Shown here one piece after another: positions 37,346 through 46,001 of a DNA stretch of 64,000 bases (position 1 is the stretch's first letter; each line of letters opens with the position of its first letter). Made by a program: the position numbers and the translations under genes. Under the pieces are notes generated by a model. That model was not told the origin of the DNA and did no database searches. It saw only the letters and a program-made list of their open reading frames with translations. This DNA is from an uncultured Acidimicrobiales bacterium (GTDB taxonomy: Bacteria > Actinomycetota > Acidimicrobiia > Acidimicrobiales > CADCSY01), in NCBI GenBank assembly GCA_902805555.1, contig CADCSY010000120.1, positions 23,572 to 87,571 on the forward strand, in the 5' to 3' direction.

Positions 37346-37349
37346 ATGA
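37287..37349 (+). CDS. Coupling mini-ORF 2 (20 codons), copy of mini-ORF 1
   Basis: Encodes the same 20 residues as mini-ORF 1, and its TGA overlaps the prcA ATG at 37346. Same caveat: real translation is plausible from the chain of overlaps but unproven. Confidence 0.35.
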   Translation: MSERSERGPSGPAAGQERTA

Positions 37350-38029
37350 GCATGCCGTTCTACGTCGCGCCCGAGCAGGTGATGAAGGACCGGGCGGACT
37401 ACGCCCGCAAGGGCATCGCCCGGGGGCGGAGCCTGACCGCCACCACCTACGAGGACGGCATCGTGATCTGCGCCGAGAACCCGTCGAACACGTTGCGCAA
37501 GGTCAGCGAGATCTACGACCGCATCGCCTTCGCCGGCGTGGGTCGCTACAACGAGTTCGACCAGCTCCGCATCGCCGGGGTCAGGGCGGCAGACCTGAAG
37601 GGCTACTCGTACAGCCGTGAGGACGTCGACGCGCGGAGCCTGGCCAACAACTACGCACAGATCCTCGGCCAGATCTTCACGAACGAGATGAAGCCGATGG
37701 AGGTCGAGATCCTCGTCGCCGAGGTGGGCGGCGGGCCCGGCGACGACCGGCTCTACCACATCCTCTACGACGGGACCGTGGTGGACGAGACCCGGATGGT
37801 GGTCCTCGGCGGGGACGCCGACGCCATCGCCGACCGGCTCGAGGCCGCCTACCCCGAGCCCGGCTCGATCGAGGTCGCCCTCCGGGCCAGTGCCGGCGCG
37901 CTCGCCGGACCCGACCGGACCCTGGCTCCCGACGACCTCGAGGTGGCCGTGCTGGCCCGTGGCAACGGCCGCCGCGCCTTCCGGCGCATCGAGGGCGAGG
38001 CCCTGGCCGGGCTGCTCACCGCCCCCTGA
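37346..38029 (+). CDS. prcA: 20S proteasome alpha subunit (PrcA)
   Basis: 227 residues. Forms the outer, gating rings of the 20S core. MPFYVAPEQVMKDRADYARKG is the alpha-type N-terminus that closes the pore; RYNEFDQLRIAGVRAADLKG follows and is typical. The third ATG of the repeat chain (37346) is the start, as it gives the family-like N-terminus directly. The C-terminal tail is short. Confidence 0.96.
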   Translation: MSMPFYVAPEQVMKDRADYARKGIARGRSLTATTYEDGIVICAENPSNTLRKVSEIYDRIAFAGVGRYNEFDQLRIAGVRAADLKGYSYSREDVDARSLANNYAQILGQIFTNEMKPMEVEILVAEVGGGPGDDRLYHILYDGTVVDETRMVVLGGDADAIADRLEAAYPEPGSIEVALRASAGALAGPDRTLAPDDLEVAVLARGNGRRAFRRIEGEALAGLLTAP

Positions 38030-38059
38030 CCCTGCACGACCGGCAGGGGCGCCGGCGGA

Positions 38060-38392
38060 TCAGCGCGGGTGCAGGGCGTACGCCAGGACGTACGCGGCGA
38101 GGACCGCGACCGCCACCCGCACCGCCCAACGAGGCGGCCCCGAGCGGCGGGGCGACCCCGGATCGAGGTCGTCATCGGTGAAGGCGGACTCCACCTCGTC
38201 GGCCAGGAGGAGCTGCTGGGCGGTCTCCAGCTCCTCGGGCAGGACGAGGACCTCGACCACGCCCATCGGGTAGGGGCCGTCGGCGCCCCGCAGCTGGGCG
38301 ATGATCCCCTCGGACGTGAGCCGGGCCACGACCACGCGGGCGTGGAAGGCGTCCCGGACCCGCAGCACCGGGACGAGTGACCGCCGCTCCAC
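38060..38392 (-). CDS. DUF2007-like protein with C-terminal membrane helix
   Basis: 110 residues. The N-terminal 75 residues (LVPVLRVRDAFHARVVVARL, then EVLVLPEELETAQQLL) resemble the DUF2007 putative signal-transducing family. A single helix near 90-106 (WAVRVAVAVLAAYVLAYAL) anchors it. GTG start at 38392; minus-strand TAGCGT (plus 38399-38404) ends six bases upstream. The function of the family is not known to me. Confidence 0.7.
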   Translation of the reverse strand: MERRSLVPVLRVRDAFHARVVVARLTSEGIIAQLRGADGPYPMGVVEVLVLPEELETAQQLLLADEVESAFTDDDLDPGSPRRSGPPRWAVRVAVAVLAAYVLAYALHPR

Positions 38393-38398
38393 GACCGC

Positions 38399-38408
38399 AC
38401 GCTATCTT
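38399..38408. promoter_or_regulatory. Overlapping divergent -10 boxes
   Basis: TAGCGT on the minus strand (38399-38404) and TATCTT on the plus strand (38403-38408) share two bases. Polymerase could occupy only one at a time, so the DUF2007-like gene and the lipoprotein gene may be mutually exclusive in initiation. Confidence 0.45.
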
Positions 38409-38460
38409 TCTGCGCCCCACCGCCTCCAGGACCGCCCCCCGGTCCCGTCGAAAGGTCGTC

Positions 38461-39168
38461 GTGCGCCGATCTCCCGCCCTGCTCGCCCTGCTCCTGCTCG
38501 TGGCGCCGCTCGCATCGTGCGGCGGTGACGACGACGAGGCCGCGCAGGACGAGACCACGACTGCGTCCGAGACCGACGGGGAGTCCGAGTCCGAGACCGT
38601 CGCCGAGTCGGAGACCGACACCGAGTCCGAGTCCGAGACGGAGCGGTCGGGCTCGGGAGGCGCCGGGGGCGGTGCGGTCCCGGCCGACGAGTACGCGGAG
38701 GGCGTCTGCACCTCGATCGGCACCTGGTACGACGAGATCGAGACGTCGAGCCGCGACCTGGTCGAGGGGGCGAGCGACACGACGAACGACCCGGCCACCG
38801 GCAAGCAGCTCGTCGTCGACTTCCTCGACGACGCCATCGGCCTGACCGACGACCTCACGTCCGACCTCGAGGGCCTCGGGTACCCGGACACCGAGACCGG
38901 TCAGGACACCGCCGAGGAGCTGGTCACGGGCATCGGCGACGTGAACGAGCTCTTCTCGGAGGCGCGAGCCGACAGCGAGGCGCTCCCGGTGGACGACGAG
39001 GAGGCGCTCGTGACCGGCCTCCAGGACATCGGCGCGTCGCTGCAGGAGAGCGCCACCGCGGTCGGTGCCAACCTCGAGGCGGTCCTCTCCTCGGTCGACG
39101 ACCCGGAGCTGGCCCAGGCGTTCGAGGCGTCCCCCACCTGCGCCGAGCTCACCGCGCCGCCGGGCTGA
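38461..39168 (+). CDS. Secreted lipoprotein with acidic Ser/Glu linker
   Basis: 235 residues. Signal peptide LALLLLVAPLASC with lipobox LASC (Cys20), then a low-complexity Glu/Ser/Thr linker up to about 65, then a helical domain with two Cys (EGVCTSIGTWYDEI and SPTCAEL), probably a disulfide. GTG start with GAAAGG about six bases upstream. Family not recognised; it may be a helical cell-surface binding protein. Confidence 0.75.
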   Translation: MRRSPALLALLLLVAPLASCGGDDDEAAQDETTTASETDGESESETVAESETDTESESETERSGSGGAGGGAVPADEYAEGVCTSIGTWYDEIETSSRDLVEGASDTTNDPATGKQLVVDFLDDAIGLTDDLTSDLEGLGYPDTETGQDTAEELVTGIGDVNELFSEARADSEALPVDDEEALVTGLQDIGASLQESATAVGANLEAVLSSVDDPELAQAFEASPTCAELTAPPG

Positions 39169-39205
39169 CCGGCGGCATGCCCGCGGGACCGAGGTGGTCC
39201 GCCGC

Positions 39206-39211
39206 TAGCGT
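39206..39211 (+). promoter_or_regulatory. -10 box of a probable leaderless pafA promoter
   Basis: TAGCGT ends six bases before the ATG at 39218. Confidence 0.5.
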
Positions 39212-39217
39212 TCGCGC

Positions 39218-40585
39218 ATGGAACGGCGCATCTTCGGCCTCGAGAACGAGTACGGGGTCACCTGCACGCTCCGGGGCCAGCGCCGGCTGAGCCCTGACGA
39301 GGTCGCCAGGTACCTGTTCCGGCGCGTCGTGTCGTGGGGGCGCAGCAGCAACGTGTTCCTGGAGAACGGTGCCCGGCTCTACCTCGACGTCGGCAGCCAC
39401 CCCGAGTACGCCACCCCCGAGTGCGACTCGATCTACGACCTCGTCGTCCACGACAAGGCCGGCGAGCGCATCCTCGAGCAGCTCGTCACCTTCGCCGAGC
39501 AGCGCCTCCGGGAGGAGGGGATCCGCGGCGTCATCTACCTGTTCAAGAACAACACCGACTCGGCCGGCAACTCCTACGGGTGCCACGAGAACTACCTCAC
39601 GAGCCGCCGCGACGACTTCGGTCACTACGCCGAGGTCCTGATCCCGTTCCTCGTCTCCCGCCAGATCTACGCCGGCGCCGGCAAGGTCCTGCAGACGGCT
39701 CGAGGTGCGCAGTTCTGCATCAGCCAGCGGGCCGAGCACATCTGGGAGGGGGTCAGCAGCGCCACCACCCGCAGCCGCCCGATCATCAACACCCGCGACG
39801 AGCCGCACGCCGACGCCGAGCGCTACCGACGCCTCCACGTCATCGTGGGCGACTCGAACATGAGCGAGTACGCCACGTTCCTCAAGGTCGGAGCGGCGTC
39901 GATCCTCCTGCGCATGCTCGAGGACCCGAAGGTCGTGCTCCGGGACATGTCCCTCGAGAACCCGATCCGGGCCATCCGGGAGATCAGCCACGACCCCACC
40001 TGCACGAAGCGGGTGCGGCTGGCGAACGGCCGGGAGGCGAGCGCCCTCGAGATCCAGTCCGAGTACCTCACCCGGGCGCTCCGCTACGCCGAGTCCAACG
40101 GTGTGAGCCCGCTCGAGGAGCAGGCGCTCGGGATGTGGGAGCACTGCCTCACCGCCCTGGCCAAGGACCCGCTCACCCTGGACCGCGAGTGCGACTGGGT
40201 CATCAAGCACAAGCTCATCGAGGCCTACCGCGAGAAGAACGACCTGCCCCTCACCCACCCCCAGGTGGCGCTGCTCGACCTCCAGTACCACGACGTCAGC
40301 CAGGAGCGGGGCCTGTTCTACAAGATGCAGGCCCGGGGGATGGTCGACCGGATCTGCGACGAGGCCGACATCAGCCGGGCCGGTCCCGACGAGCTCCGCC
40401 CGCCCCAGACGACGCGCGCCCGGCTGCGGGGGGACTTCATCCGCAAGGCCAAGGAGCGCAAGCGCGACTACACCGTCGACTGGGTGCACCTGAAGCTCAA
40501 CGACCAGGCGCAGCGCACGGTGCTGTGCAAGGACCCGTTCAAGTCCCACGACGAGCGGGTCGAGCGCCTCATCGCCACGCTCTGA
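39218..40585 (+). CDS. pafA: Pup ligase PafA (proteasome accessory factor A)
   Basis: 455 residues. Activates the C-terminal Glu of Pup with ATP and ligates it to substrate lysines. FGLENEYGV at 6-14 starts the ATP site, and probable catalytic Asp57 is in [11 protein letters not shown]. The Dop-specific loop is absent, so it is the ligase not the deamidase. Starts its own leaderless promoter about 1 kb downstream of prcA. PafB and PafC follow after one inserted gene. Confidence 0.96.
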   Translation: MERRIFGLENEYGVTCTLRGQRRLSPDEVARYLFRRVVSWGRSSNVFLENGARLYLDVGSHPEYATPECDSIYDLVVHDKAGERILEQLVTFAEQRLREEGIRGVIYLFKNNTDSAGNSYGCHENYLTSRRDDFGHYAEVLIPFLVSRQIYAGAGKVLQTARGAQFCISQRAEHIWEGVSSATTRSRPIINTRDEPHADAERYRRLHVIVGDSNMSEYATFLKVGAASILLRMLEDPKVVLRDMSLENPIRAIREISHDPTCTKRVRLANGREASALEIQSEYLTRALRYAESNGVSPLEEQALGMWEHCLTALAKDPLTLDRECDWVIKHKLIEAYREKNDLPLTHPQVALLDLQYHDVSQERGLFYKMQARGMVDRICDEADISRAGPDELRPPQTTRARLRGDFIRKAKERKRDYTVDWVHLKLNDQAQRTVLCKDPFKSHDERVERLIATL

Positions 40586-40657
40586 CCATCCGCCGGTCGA
40601 CCGTTGGCCCCGCCGGGCCCGGCCGGGGCTGCCCGTCCGGTGGGGGAGACTGCGGTC

Positions 40658-41719
40658 GTGCCCTCGTTCCGCACCGCCACCGTCTCCACGATCCTGCGGG
40701 AGCGCCCGGGCCTCGTCCGGGCGGAGGTCGAGGTGCACGGGGTCGGGACCGCCCGGGCCTACGCGGTGACCGACCTGGTCGGCCCGCTGGCCGTCGGGGA
40801 CGAGGTGGTGGTGAACACCACTGCGGTCGAGCTCGCCCTGGGGACAGGCGGCTGGCACGTCGTGCACTGGAACCTCAGCCGGGGACCCTTCGCCCGGCCC
40901 GGCCCCGGGCACATCATGAAGCTGCGCTACACCAGCCTCCAGGCCGACACCGGCTCGGCCGAGGAGCTCAGCGCCGACGTGCTGGTCGACGCCCGTGACA
41001 TCGGCGGCATGCCGGTGGTGGTGGGCGGCCTGCACAGCCAGGTGCCGAGCGTGGCCGTGGCGCTGGCCGCAGCCGGCGGCGGTCGGCTGCGGGTGGCCTA
41101 CGTGATGACCGACGGCGGCGCGCTCCCGATCGCGCTGTCGGAGCTCGTCCCTTCGATGGTGCGGGCCGGGCTGCTCGTGGGCACCGTCACCGCCGGCCAT
41201 GCGTTCGGCGGCGACCACGAGGCGATCAACGTCCCCTCGGCGCTGGTCGTCGCCCGGCACGTGCTCGGCGCCGACGTGGCCGTCGTCGCCATGGGCCCCG
41301 GGAGCGTCGGGACGGGCAGCGCCCTCGGGTACTCGGCCCTCGAGGTGGCCCCCGCGCTCGACGCCGCCGAGCGCCTGGGCGGGCGCCCCGTGGCCGTCTG
41401 CAGGTACTCCCTGGCGGACGAGCGCCCCCGCCACCAGGGGGTCAGCCACCACACCACCACCGCCCTCCAGCTGGCCGGGGCGGCGCCGGTCACGATCGGG
41501 GTGCCCGACGGCCCCCACGCCGAACGGGTCCGGAGGGACCTGGCGGACGCCGGCCTCGCCGAGCGCCACGCCCTGGTGGACGTGTCCGACCCGGGCGTCC
41601 CCGAGCTGCTGGCGGCGTCGGGCCTCACGGTCACCACGATGGGTCGGGGACCGGAGGCCGACCCGGGGTCGTTCTCGGTGGCGGGCGCCGCGGGGACGGT
41701 GGCGGCGTCCCTCGTGTAG
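40658..41719 (+). CDS. DUF3866 family protein
   Basis: 353 residues, conserved in actinobacteria and firmicutes, function unknown. Motifs remembered from the family: GHIMKLRYTSLQ, VVVGGLHSQVPSVAVALAAA, YVMTDGGALP, GHAFGGDHEAINVPSAL and MGPGSVGTGS. The His- and Gly-rich loops suggest an enzyme. GTG start at 40658 with GGGGGAGA upstream; a further upstream start would add Gly/Pro-rich residues. It sits between pafA and pafB, not a usual place in mycobacteria. Confidence 0.85.
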   Translation: MPSFRTATVSTILRERPGLVRAEVEVHGVGTARAYAVTDLVGPLAVGDEVVVNTTAVELALGTGGWHVVHWNLSRGPFARPGPGHIMKLRYTSLQADTGSAEELSADVLVDARDIGGMPVVVGGLHSQVPSVAVALAAAGGGRLRVAYVMTDGGALPIALSELVPSMVRAGLLVGTVTAGHAFGGDHEAINVPSALVVARHVLGADVAVVAMGPGSVGTGSALGYSALEVAPALDAAERLGGRPVAVCRYSLADERPRHQGVSHHTTTALQLAGAAPVTIGVPDGPHAERVRRDLADAGLAERHALVDVSDPGVPELLAASGLTVTTMGRGPEADPGSFSVAGAAGTVAASLV

Positions 41720-41780
41720 CCGGGGCCGACGGGTCGCCGCACGACGCCGATCGGCAGGCAGGCCGCCGAACGGGCGCCGG

Positions 41781-41786
41781 TACGCT
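41781..41786 (+). promoter_or_regulatory. -10 box of a probable leaderless pafBC promoter
   Basis: TACGCT ends six bases before the GTG at 41793. Confidence 0.5.
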
Positions 41787-41792
41787 CGGGCC

Positions 41793-42710
41793 GTGTCGAA
41801 GCTGGAGCGGCTGCTCAACCTCACAGCCGCCCTCCTGACCACGGCCAGGCCGCTCGCCGCCAGCGAGCTCGCGGCGCGGGTCCCCGGCTACCCCACGGAG
41901 AAGGTGGCGTTCCGCCGGGCCTTCGAGCGGGACAAGGAGGTGCTGCGGGACATGGGGATCCCGCTCGAGGTCACACCCGTGCCCGGCACCGACCCGCCCG
42001 TCGACGGCTACCGGATCGCACCCGAGCAGTACGCCCTGCGCGACCCCGGGCTGGCGCCCGACGAGGTCGCCGCCCTGCACCTGGCCACGGTTGCGGTGCG
42101 GGTCGACGGGCTGGCCGGCACCGGGGCGCTGTGGAAGCTCGGCGGTGCCCCCGGCGACCGGGCCTCGTCCCCGGTGGCGCAGCTGCCGGCCACGCCCGAG
42201 CTGGCGCCCCTGTTCCAGGCGGTGGCGGAGCGGGCGACGGCCGGCTTCGGGTACCGGGGGGAGCGGCGCAGGCTCGACCCCCACCGCCTCACGTTCGCCA
42301 GGGGCCGGTGGTACGTCGAGGGCCACGACCACGACCGCGGCGAGCTCCGCCAGTTCCGCCTGGACCGGATCGAGGGGGCGATCACGGTCGGCCCGGCGGG
42401 CAGCTTCGAGCGCCCTGCGGTCAGCCGGGCCGCGCAGCCCCACGCCTGGGAGATCGGCGGCGACGACGATGCGCCGGTGCGTGCCGTCGTGCGCATCGAC
42501 AGCGACCAGGCGGCCTGGGTCCGACGGGTGCTCGGCGAGGAGGCTGTGGTCGCCGCGCACGACGACGGCGGCATCGACGTGGCCGTCCAGGTGAGCAACC
42601 GCGACGCCTTCCGCTCGTGGGTGCTGGGCTTCCTCGACCACGCCGAGGTGCTCGAGCCAGCCGAGCTGCGCGACGACCTCGTGTCCCGACTCCGCCGGCT
42701 GGCCGTCTGA
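41793..42710 (+). CDS. pafB: WYL-domain regulator PafB
   Basis: 305 residues. Winged-helix N-terminus (LERLLNLTAALLTTARPLAA, then FRRAFERDKEVLRDMG) followed by a WYL-type ligand domain (LTFARGRWYVEGHDHDRGEL, FRLDRI) and a WCX-like C-terminus. With PafC it activates DNA-damage genes independently of LexA in mycobacteria. GTG start, TGATG one-base overlap with pafC. Located, as usual, downstream of pafA, but DUF3866 intervenes. Confidence 0.93.
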   Translation: MSKLERLLNLTAALLTTARPLAASELAARVPGYPTEKVAFRRAFERDKEVLRDMGIPLEVTPVPGTDPPVDGYRIAPEQYALRDPGLAPDEVAALHLATVAVRVDGLAGTGALWKLGGAPGDRASSPVAQLPATPELAPLFQAVAERATAGFGYRGERRRLDPHRLTFARGRWYVEGHDHDRGELRQFRLDRIEGAITVGPAGSFERPAVSRAAQPHAWEIGGDDDAPVRAVVRIDSDQAAWVRRVLGEEAVVAAHDDGGIDVAVQVSNRDAFRSWVLGFLDHAEVLEPAELRDDLVSRLRRLAV

Positions 42711-43654
42711 TGGCCCCGCCCCGCCCGGCCGCTGCCGACCGGCTCCGGCGCCTCCTCGCGCTCGTCCCCTGGGTGGTGGCCAACGACGGGCCGACCCTGG
42801 CCGAGGTGTGCGAGCGCTTCGACGTGGGCGAGGAGGACCTGCTCGAGGAGCTCAACACCGTCTTCCTGTGCGGCGTGCACCCCTTCACCCCCGACGTCCT
42901 GATGGAGGTCGACATCGCGGACGGCCGGGTCTGGATCAAGCTGGCCGACTACTTCGAGCGGCCCCTGCGGTTGACACCGGAGGAGGGTCTGGCCCTCGTC
43001 GCGTCGGGAGCGGCGCTGCAGGCGGTCCCCGGTGCCGATCCGGTGGGGCCCCTCGCCCGCGCCCTCGACAAGGTCGCGACCGTGCTCGGGATCGACACCG
43101 AAGGCGCGCTCGAGGTGGTCCTGGGGACCGTCCCCGAGGACGTGCTGGCCGTGCTCCAGGAGGGCATCGGCGCCGCCCGCCAGGTGGAGATCGACTACTA
43201 CGCCTACGGGCGGGACCAGCGCACGGTCCGCACGGTCGACCCGTGGGACGTGTTCACGGCAGCGGGGGAGTGGTACCTGACCGCCTGGTGCCACCGGGCG
43301 GTGGGGGAGCGCCGCTTCCGGGTGGACCGCATCGGATCCGCCCAGCTGCTCGACTCGACCTTCGAGGCCCCCGCCGAGCCGCCGTCCCGGGACGTCTTCG
43401 CAGCCGGGCCCGACGACCCCCGGGTCGTGCTCGAGCTGGCGCCCCGTGCACGCTGGGTGCTCGAGCAGTACCCGGTCGAGCGGGTGGAGGAGCTCGACGG
43501 TGGCCGCTGCCGGGTGACGCTCGCCGTCAGCGAGGTGGCGTGGCTGGAGCGGTTGCTGCTGCGCCTCGGGTCCGAGGCGACCGTCCTCGGCGAGCCGTCG
43601 GGCGTGGCCGCGGCTGCCGCCAGCCGCATCCTCGCCCGCTACGGCGCGCAGTAG
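42710..43654 (+). CDS. pafC: WYL-domain regulator PafC
   Basis: 314 residues, partner of PafB. Helix-turn-helix-like N-terminus (LLALVPWVVANDGPTLAEVC, RFDVGEEDLLEELN), WYL core (VEIDYYAYGRDQRTVRTVDP, WYLTAWCHRAVGERRFRVDR) and C-terminal WCX domain. ATG overlaps the pafB stop by one base, ensuring equal production of the heterodimer subunits. In some genomes pafB and pafC are fused; here they are separate. Confidence 0.93.
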   Translation: MAPPRPAAADRLRRLLALVPWVVANDGPTLAEVCERFDVGEEDLLEELNTVFLCGVHPFTPDVLMEVDIADGRVWIKLADYFERPLRLTPEEGLALVASGAALQAVPGADPVGPLARALDKVATVLGIDTEGALEVVLGTVPEDVLAVLQEGIGAARQVEIDYYAYGRDQRTVRTVDPWDVFTAAGEWYLTAWCHRAVGERRFRVDRIGSAQLLDSTFEAPAEPPSRDVFAAGPDDPRVVLELAPRARWVLEQYPVERVEELDGGRCRVTLAVSEVAWLERLLLRLGSEATVLGEPSGVAAAAASRILARYGAQ

Positions 43655-43666
43655 CCTCTGGCACAC

Positions 43667-44248
43667 ATGGAGCCCGACCTCGTCGTCCCGGCAGACGGAC
43701 CTGCCGACCGCCCAGGTCGTCGCGGATCGGGCCTGCGCAACGCCATCGAGTGGGTCGTGATCGTCGTCGGCGCCTTCGCCGTCGCCCTGGTGGTCAAGAC
43801 CTTCCTGATCCAGGCGTTCTACATCCCGTCGGAGTCGATGTTCCCGACGCTGACCGAGGACGACCGCGTCCTCGTGAACAAGCTCAGCTACCAGCTCCAC
43901 GACGTCAACCGAGGCGACCTGGTCGTGTTCGAGCGCCCGCCGAACGAGCCGGAGAGCGACATCAAGGACCTCGTCAAGCGGGTCGTCGCCCTCGAGGGGG
44001 AGACGATCGAGGAGCGGGACGGCGCGCTGTTCGTCGACGGCGAGCGCCTCGACGAGCCCTACCTCCAGCCCGGGGTGGAGTCGAACGACCTCGCCCGCAC
44101 GGTGGTGCCACCGGACCACGTGTTCGTGATGGGGGACAACCGCGGGTCCTCGCGCGACAGCCGGTTCTTCGGGCCGATCGAGGAGGACCTGATCGTCGGG
44201 CGGGCCTTCGTCAAGGTGTGGCCCCTCCTCGACCTCGAGCTGCTGTAG
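43667..44248 (+). CDS. lepB: Signal peptidase I
   Basis: 193-residue membrane protease that removes signal peptides from exported proteins. One N-terminal membrane helix (about 26-44), nucleophile Ser57 in PSESMFPTL, general base Lys104 in DLVKRVVALEGE, and MGDNRGSSRDSR. The ATG is 12 bases after pafC; a TAGCCT box nine bases before it is also possible. Located before tatA/B and tatC, so the region groups protein-export functions. Confidence 0.95.
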   Translation: MEPDLVVPADGPADRPGRRGSGLRNAIEWVVIVVGAFAVALVVKTFLIQAFYIPSESMFPTLTEDDRVLVNKLSYQLHDVNRGDLVVFERPPNEPESDIKDLVKRVVALEGETIEERDGALFVDGERLDEPYLQPGVESNDLARTVVPPDHVFVMGDNRGSSRDSRFFGPIEEDLIVGRAFVKVWPLLDLELL

Positions 44249-44287
44249 CGGTCCGCTCGAGCAGCTGGGGTCGGCGTCCGCCGGCCC

Positions 44288-45022
44288 TCAGGTGGGCTCG
44301 ACCGCAGGCGGGCGCCCGGCGAGGGCATCCACCATCCGCTCCACGTGGTCGGAGAACACCCCGTCGATCCCCATGAGGAGCAGCGCGTCGAGCTGGCGCC
44401 GGTACTGGGCGTCCCACCCGAGGGCGTGGCGCCCGAACCGGTGGAAGAGGGTGACGAGCCCCCCGCTCCAGTCGCTCCAGTGGAGGTTCACCGCATCGAT
44501 CCCGGCGTCGGAGATGGCCGCGGCTCGGCGCTCGGTGCCCTCCTTCATCCGCTTCAGGCGGGTCGAGTCGACGAGCTTGACGTCGTCGGACAGGCCGCGC
44601 CACGACGCCGCCACCTCCCAGTCAGGGGAGCACAGCCAGAGCCGGCCGAGGGCGTCCCCGCCGGCCTCCCTCGCCACCGCCACCACCGGGGCGGCGGCGT
44701 CGGCGTCCTTGACGTCGAGGGAGACCTCGGCGTCGGTCCCGCAGGCGTCGTAGAGCTCGGCGAGGGTCGGGATGTGGGCCGGAAGGTCAGCCCGCTGCAC
44801 CCCCCGGATCGGGCGCCTGCGCACACCGGTGCGGACGACCCCGTCGTGGTCCAGCACCACCTCCCCGTCGGCAGTCAGCCACACGTCGCTCTCGAGGCCC
44901 GACGCCCCGAGGCGACGGGCGAGGGTGAAGGCCTCGATCGTGTTCTCCGGCGCGTCGGCGCTCGCCCCGCGGTGGGCGAAGCCGATGGGCGGCATGCGCA
45001 GGGAGGGCAGCGGGTCGGGCAT
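44288..45022 (-). CDS. Glycerophosphodiester phosphodiesterase (GDPD) family protein
   Basis: 244 residues. TIM-barrel enzyme hydrolysing glycerophosphodiesters. FAHRGASADAPENTIEAF contains the catalytic His and Glu/Asn; LESDVWLTADGEVVLDHDG supplies metal ligands and second His. No signal peptide, so cytosolic. ATG at 45022 chosen; a later ATG (MPPIGFAHRG) would also retain the active site. Convergent with lepB. Confidence 0.92.
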   Translation of the reverse strand: MPDPLPSLRMPPIGFAHRGASADAPENTIEAFTLARRLGASGLESDVWLTADGEVVLDHDGVVRTGVRRRPIRGVQRADLPAHIPTLAELYDACGTDAEVSLDVKDADAAAPVVAVAREAGGDALGRLWLCSPDWEVAASWRGLSDDVKLVDSTRLKRMKEGTERRAAAISDAGIDAVNLHWSDWSGGLVTLFHRFGRHALGWDAQYRRQLDALLLMGIDGVFSDHVERMVDALAGRPPAVEPT

Positions 45023-45126
45023 CGCCCGCCATCCTGTCGCAGCCCGAGGCGGTCGGGCGCGGCTCAAGGATGGAGGCCGGGACGCCGATGCTCCACCCGA
45101 GGACGAACACCCCCGAGGAGACACAC

Positions 45127-45456
45127 ATGGCGATCATCAGGGCAAGCTGCCCGGACTGCGGCGACGTCGAGCTCACCGGCGCCGACGTGACGGTGCGCAT
45201 GTGCGCGAACGACGGACAGGGGTCCTACGCCTTCCGCTGCCCGTCGTGCCGGATGGCCGTCACCAGGCAGGCCGACCCCCGCATCGTCGACCTGCTCGTG
45301 TCCTCGGGCCTCGACCTCGACGTGTGGCGCCTCCCAGCCGAGCTGTCCGAGGTCCACACCGGCCCGCTGTTCACCCACGACGACCTGCTCGAGTTCCACG
45401 AGCTGCTCGCCGGGACGGCGTGGTTCGTCGCCCTCTCGGAGATGGTCGAGCGCTGA
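45127..45456 (+). CDS. Small zinc-ribbon-like protein
   Basis: 109 residues. Cys pairs C8/C11 (CPDC) and C38/C41 (CPSC), with C26 between, suggest a zinc ribbon at the N-terminus. The C-terminal half (from about 50) is helical and acidic (TGPLFTHDDLLEFHELL). ATG start with GAGGAG about eight bases upstream. Family not recognised. It lies in a gap between the GDPD gene and the Tat operon. Confidence 0.75.
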   Translation: MAIIRASCPDCGDVELTGADVTVRMCANDGQGSYAFRCPSCRMAVTRQADPRIVDLLVSSGLDLDVWRLPAELSEVHTGPLFTHDDLLEFHELLAGTAWFVALSEMVER

Positions 45457-45506
45457 CACGCCCGTCGTCCGCCGCCCGTGGCGCCTGACGCCAGGCGGAC
45501 CGCCAG

Positions 45507-45512
45507 TAGGCT
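45507..45512 (+). promoter_or_regulatory. -10 box of a probable leaderless tat promoter
   Basis: TAGGCT ends six bases before the GTG at 45519. Confidence 0.5.
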
Positions 45513-45518
45513 CCACCC

Positions 45519-46001
45519 GTGTTCAACGTCGGCACGCCCGAGCTGTTGGTCATCCTGCTGGTCGCCCTGATCGTGCTGGGGCCGAGCAAGCTCCCGGATG
45601 CCGCCCGGCAGGTCGGCAAGTTCGTCGGTGAGCTGCGACGCATGAGCTCGGGCTTCCAGGACGAGCTGCGCGACGCCATGCAGGAGCCGGTCACCTCGGT
45701 GAAGCAGACCCTGAAGGGGGATCCCGTCCCCAAGGCCACGCCGGCCTCCGAGGTGAAGCCGGTGAGCCAGGTCATCGACCAGTCGCTGCCCGGTGAGTCG
45801 GCCGCCGCCGACCCCTCCGCCAGCTCGCTCGGGGGGCCGGCGCCCGAGGACCTGCCGGCGCTCCCGCCCGTCCCGGTGGCAGGCAGCCCAGCGCTCGACG
45901 AGGGTGTCGTGCCCGAGGACAGGGCCGGGGACGACGACGAGGCAGCGGCGGTGGCCGCCCCCGAGCAGGCGGAGTCCCGCACCGGCGCCGACCCTGCCTG
46001 A
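45519..46001 (+). CDS. tatB: Sec-independent translocase subunit TatA/TatB
   Basis: 160 residues. N-terminal membrane helix (ELLVILLVALIVLGPSKLP) with the Gly-Pro hinge, an amphipathic helix (AARQVGKFVGELRRMSSGFQ), then a long Pro/Ala/acidic disordered tail. The tail length and the Glu8 in the membrane helix favour TatB, but actinobacterial TatA and TatB are hard to tell apart. One-base overlap with tatC. Folded twin-arginine substrates pass through the complex. Confidence 0.9.
   Translation: MFNVGTPELLVILLVALIVLGPSKLPDAARQVGKFVGELRRMSSGFQDELRDAMQEPVTSVKQTLKGDPVPKATPASEVKPVSQVIDQSLPGESAAADPSASSLGGPAPEDLPALPPVPVAGSPALDEGVVPEDRAGDDDEAAAVAAPEQAESRTGADPA

Noticed and set aside
38574-38648. Possible tandem DNA repeat (GAGTCCGAGTCC) in the lipoprotein gene
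   Set aside because: It is simple low-complexity coding for an acidic Ser/Glu linker, not a regulatory repeat.
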